A stretch of DNA of 64,000 nucleotides from Microbacterium pygmaeum (GTDB taxonomy: Bacteria; Actinomycetota; Actinomycetes; Actinomycetales; Microbacteriaceae): positions 496,001 to 560,000 of the forward strand of contig NZ_LT629692.1 in NCBI RefSeq assembly GCF_900100885.1. Reading direction: 5' to 3'. Shown one piece after another: positions 63,205-64,000 of this stretch. A program made the position numbers and the translations under genes. Within the stretch, counting starts at the first letter, position 1. The number at the start of each line of letters is the position of its first letter. The notes under the pieces were generated by a model. The model was not told the origin of the DNA. It saw only the letters and a list, made by a program, of their open reading frames with translations, and did not search any database.

Positions 63205-64000
63205 CGATTCACGCCGACGCGATGCATGCGATCACCGATGAGACCCGCGACACTGTCGACGGTGTCCTCGCCTACGCGAGAACCCGCGCGCTCTACGAGA
63301 ACGTCCCGCTCGACAAGCCCGTCACGCCCGACCAGCTGGCCGAGACCGCTGCCGGCTCGATCACCGCCCACGGTATCGGTGCGCAGCGAGCGACCGCCCT
63401 GTTCGCCGATGTCCTCGCGCCCACGTGCCTCTCGATCGATCATCCCGGCTACGTGTCATTCATCCCCAGCGCACCGAGCAAGGCTGCGATCGCCTTCGAC
63501 CTCGTCGTGTCGGCGTCGGCGATCTACGGCGGGTCATGGCTGGAGGGTGCCGGCGCCGTCTTCGCCGAGAACGAAGTGCTGCACTGGCTCGCCCGCGAGT
63601 TCGGTCTGCCCGAGGGCGCCGGCGGCGTCTTCGTGCAGGGCGGCACGATCGGAAACCTGTCGGCGCTCGTCGCCGCCCGAAGCGCCGCGCGCCTTCGCAA
63701 CGCCGAGAACGGCCTCGCCGACCCGCCGCGGTTCAAAGTCGTCTGCAGCTCCGAGGCGCACTCGTCGATCGTCTCGGCGGCCAACGTCATGGACGTCGAG
63801 GTCGTGCCCGTGCCGACGGGCGCCGACGGGCGGCTGCACGGCGACGCCGTCGCATCCGCCCTCGATGAACACGCAGACGCGGTCTTCGCCGTCGTCGTCA
63901 CGGGCGGCACGACGAACTTCGGCATCGTCGATGACATCGCCTCCGTGGCATCCGTCACGAAATCGCGCGGCGTCTGGCTGCACGTGGACGGCGCATACGG
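63201..64000 (+). CDS. Group II PLP-dependent decarboxylase, 5' part
   Basis: At least 266 aa from GTG 63201; the 3' end is outside the window. Visible motifs are HPGYVSFIPSAPSKAA near the N-terminus, FVQGGTIGNLSALVAAR, the PLP-stacking histidine in CSSEAHSSIVSA, and the cofactor-binding aspartate in WLHVDGAYG. The catalytic lysine should follow beyond the end. The family includes aromatic amino acid, glutamate, aspartate and diaminobutyrate decarboxylases. Its start overlaps the TetR stop (GTGA), tying it to the agmatine cluster; the substrate is not known. Confidence 0.9.
   Translation, partial: MTIHADAMHAITDETRDTVDGVLAYARTRALYENVPLDKPVTPDQLAETAAGSITAHGIGAQRATALFADVLAPTCLSIDHPGYVSFIPSAPSKAAIAFDLVVSASAIYGGSWLEGAGAVFAENEVLHWLAREFGLPEGAGGVFVQGGTIGNLSALVAARSAARLRNAENGLADPPRFKVVCSSEAHSSIVSAANVMDVEVVPVPTGADGRLHGDAVASALDEHADAVFAVVVTGGTTNFGIVDDIASVASVTKSRGVWLHVDGAY

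Overview
The window is a high-GC actinobacterial chromosome segment spanning the replication origin. Gene content and order fit the family Microbacteriaceae, most likely Microbacterium or a close relative. Support comes from the rodA-pbpA-pknA-pknB / trpG / crgA block, the gyrA-gyrB-dciA-recF-dnaN-dnaA block read leftward, the rpmH-rnpA-yidD-yidC-khpB-rsmG-parA-parB block read rightward, and DUF6049-murJ-trxB-trxA. The genus call is inference; I could run no searches.

Layout. 1-10.4 kb: cell-wall elongation and Ser/Thr kinase genes, a class E sortase operon with trpG, crgA, a rhomboid protease, a cyclophilin, a frameshifted YbaK-type gene and a Nudix hydrolase. 10.5-10.7 kb: tRNA-Ala and tRNA-Ile. 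10.8-20.8 kb: DUF3566, gyrA, gyrB, dciA, recF, dnaN and dnaA on the minus strand, with the likely oriC between dnaN and dnaA. 21.1-27.4 kb: rpmH to parB on the plus strand, interrupted by a 1.2 kb stretch that holds most of the parS sites, a decayed GIY-YIG gene and a family of palindromic repeats. 27.4-40 kb: ECF sigma/YCII module, trxA, trxB, murJ, DUF6049, a methyltransferase, CCA-adding enzyme, azoreductase/HxlR pair and a TMEM175-type channel. 40.2-45.7 kb: a complete oligopeptide-type ABC transporter. 46-53.2 kb: a membrane protein, an acyl-CoA dehydrogenase carrying an internal parS-like site, an alpha-mannosidase and its probable GPH transporter. 53.3-55.1 kb: rpsF-ssb-rpsR-rplI. 55.2-57.6 kb: two secreted surface proteins, one built from chaplin-like repeats with a LAATG sorting signal. 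57.7-59.6 kb: a second DnaA-box cluster followed by dnaB. 59.5-64 kb: a GNAT remnant, amidase and agmatine deiminase, divergent from a TetR regulator and a PLP decarboxylase cut by the window end.

The most interesting signals are: (1) a chaplin-repeat protein with a LAXTG-type sorting signal plus a class E sortase, in what looks like a non-filamentous actinobacterium; (2) an extra DnaA-box cluster upstream of dnaB, about 38 kb from oriC; (3) six parS sites in 1.9 kb, one forming the parA start region and the stop of a possible 12-codon leader ORF, plus a seventh parS-like site inside a metabolic gene; (4) a natural proline in the GyrA quinolone-resistance region; (5) several families of intergenic palindromic repeats; (6) an agmatine deiminase/amidase/decarboxylase gene set around a 20-bp perfect palindrome. 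Two genes carry single-base frameshifts that could be real or assembly errors.
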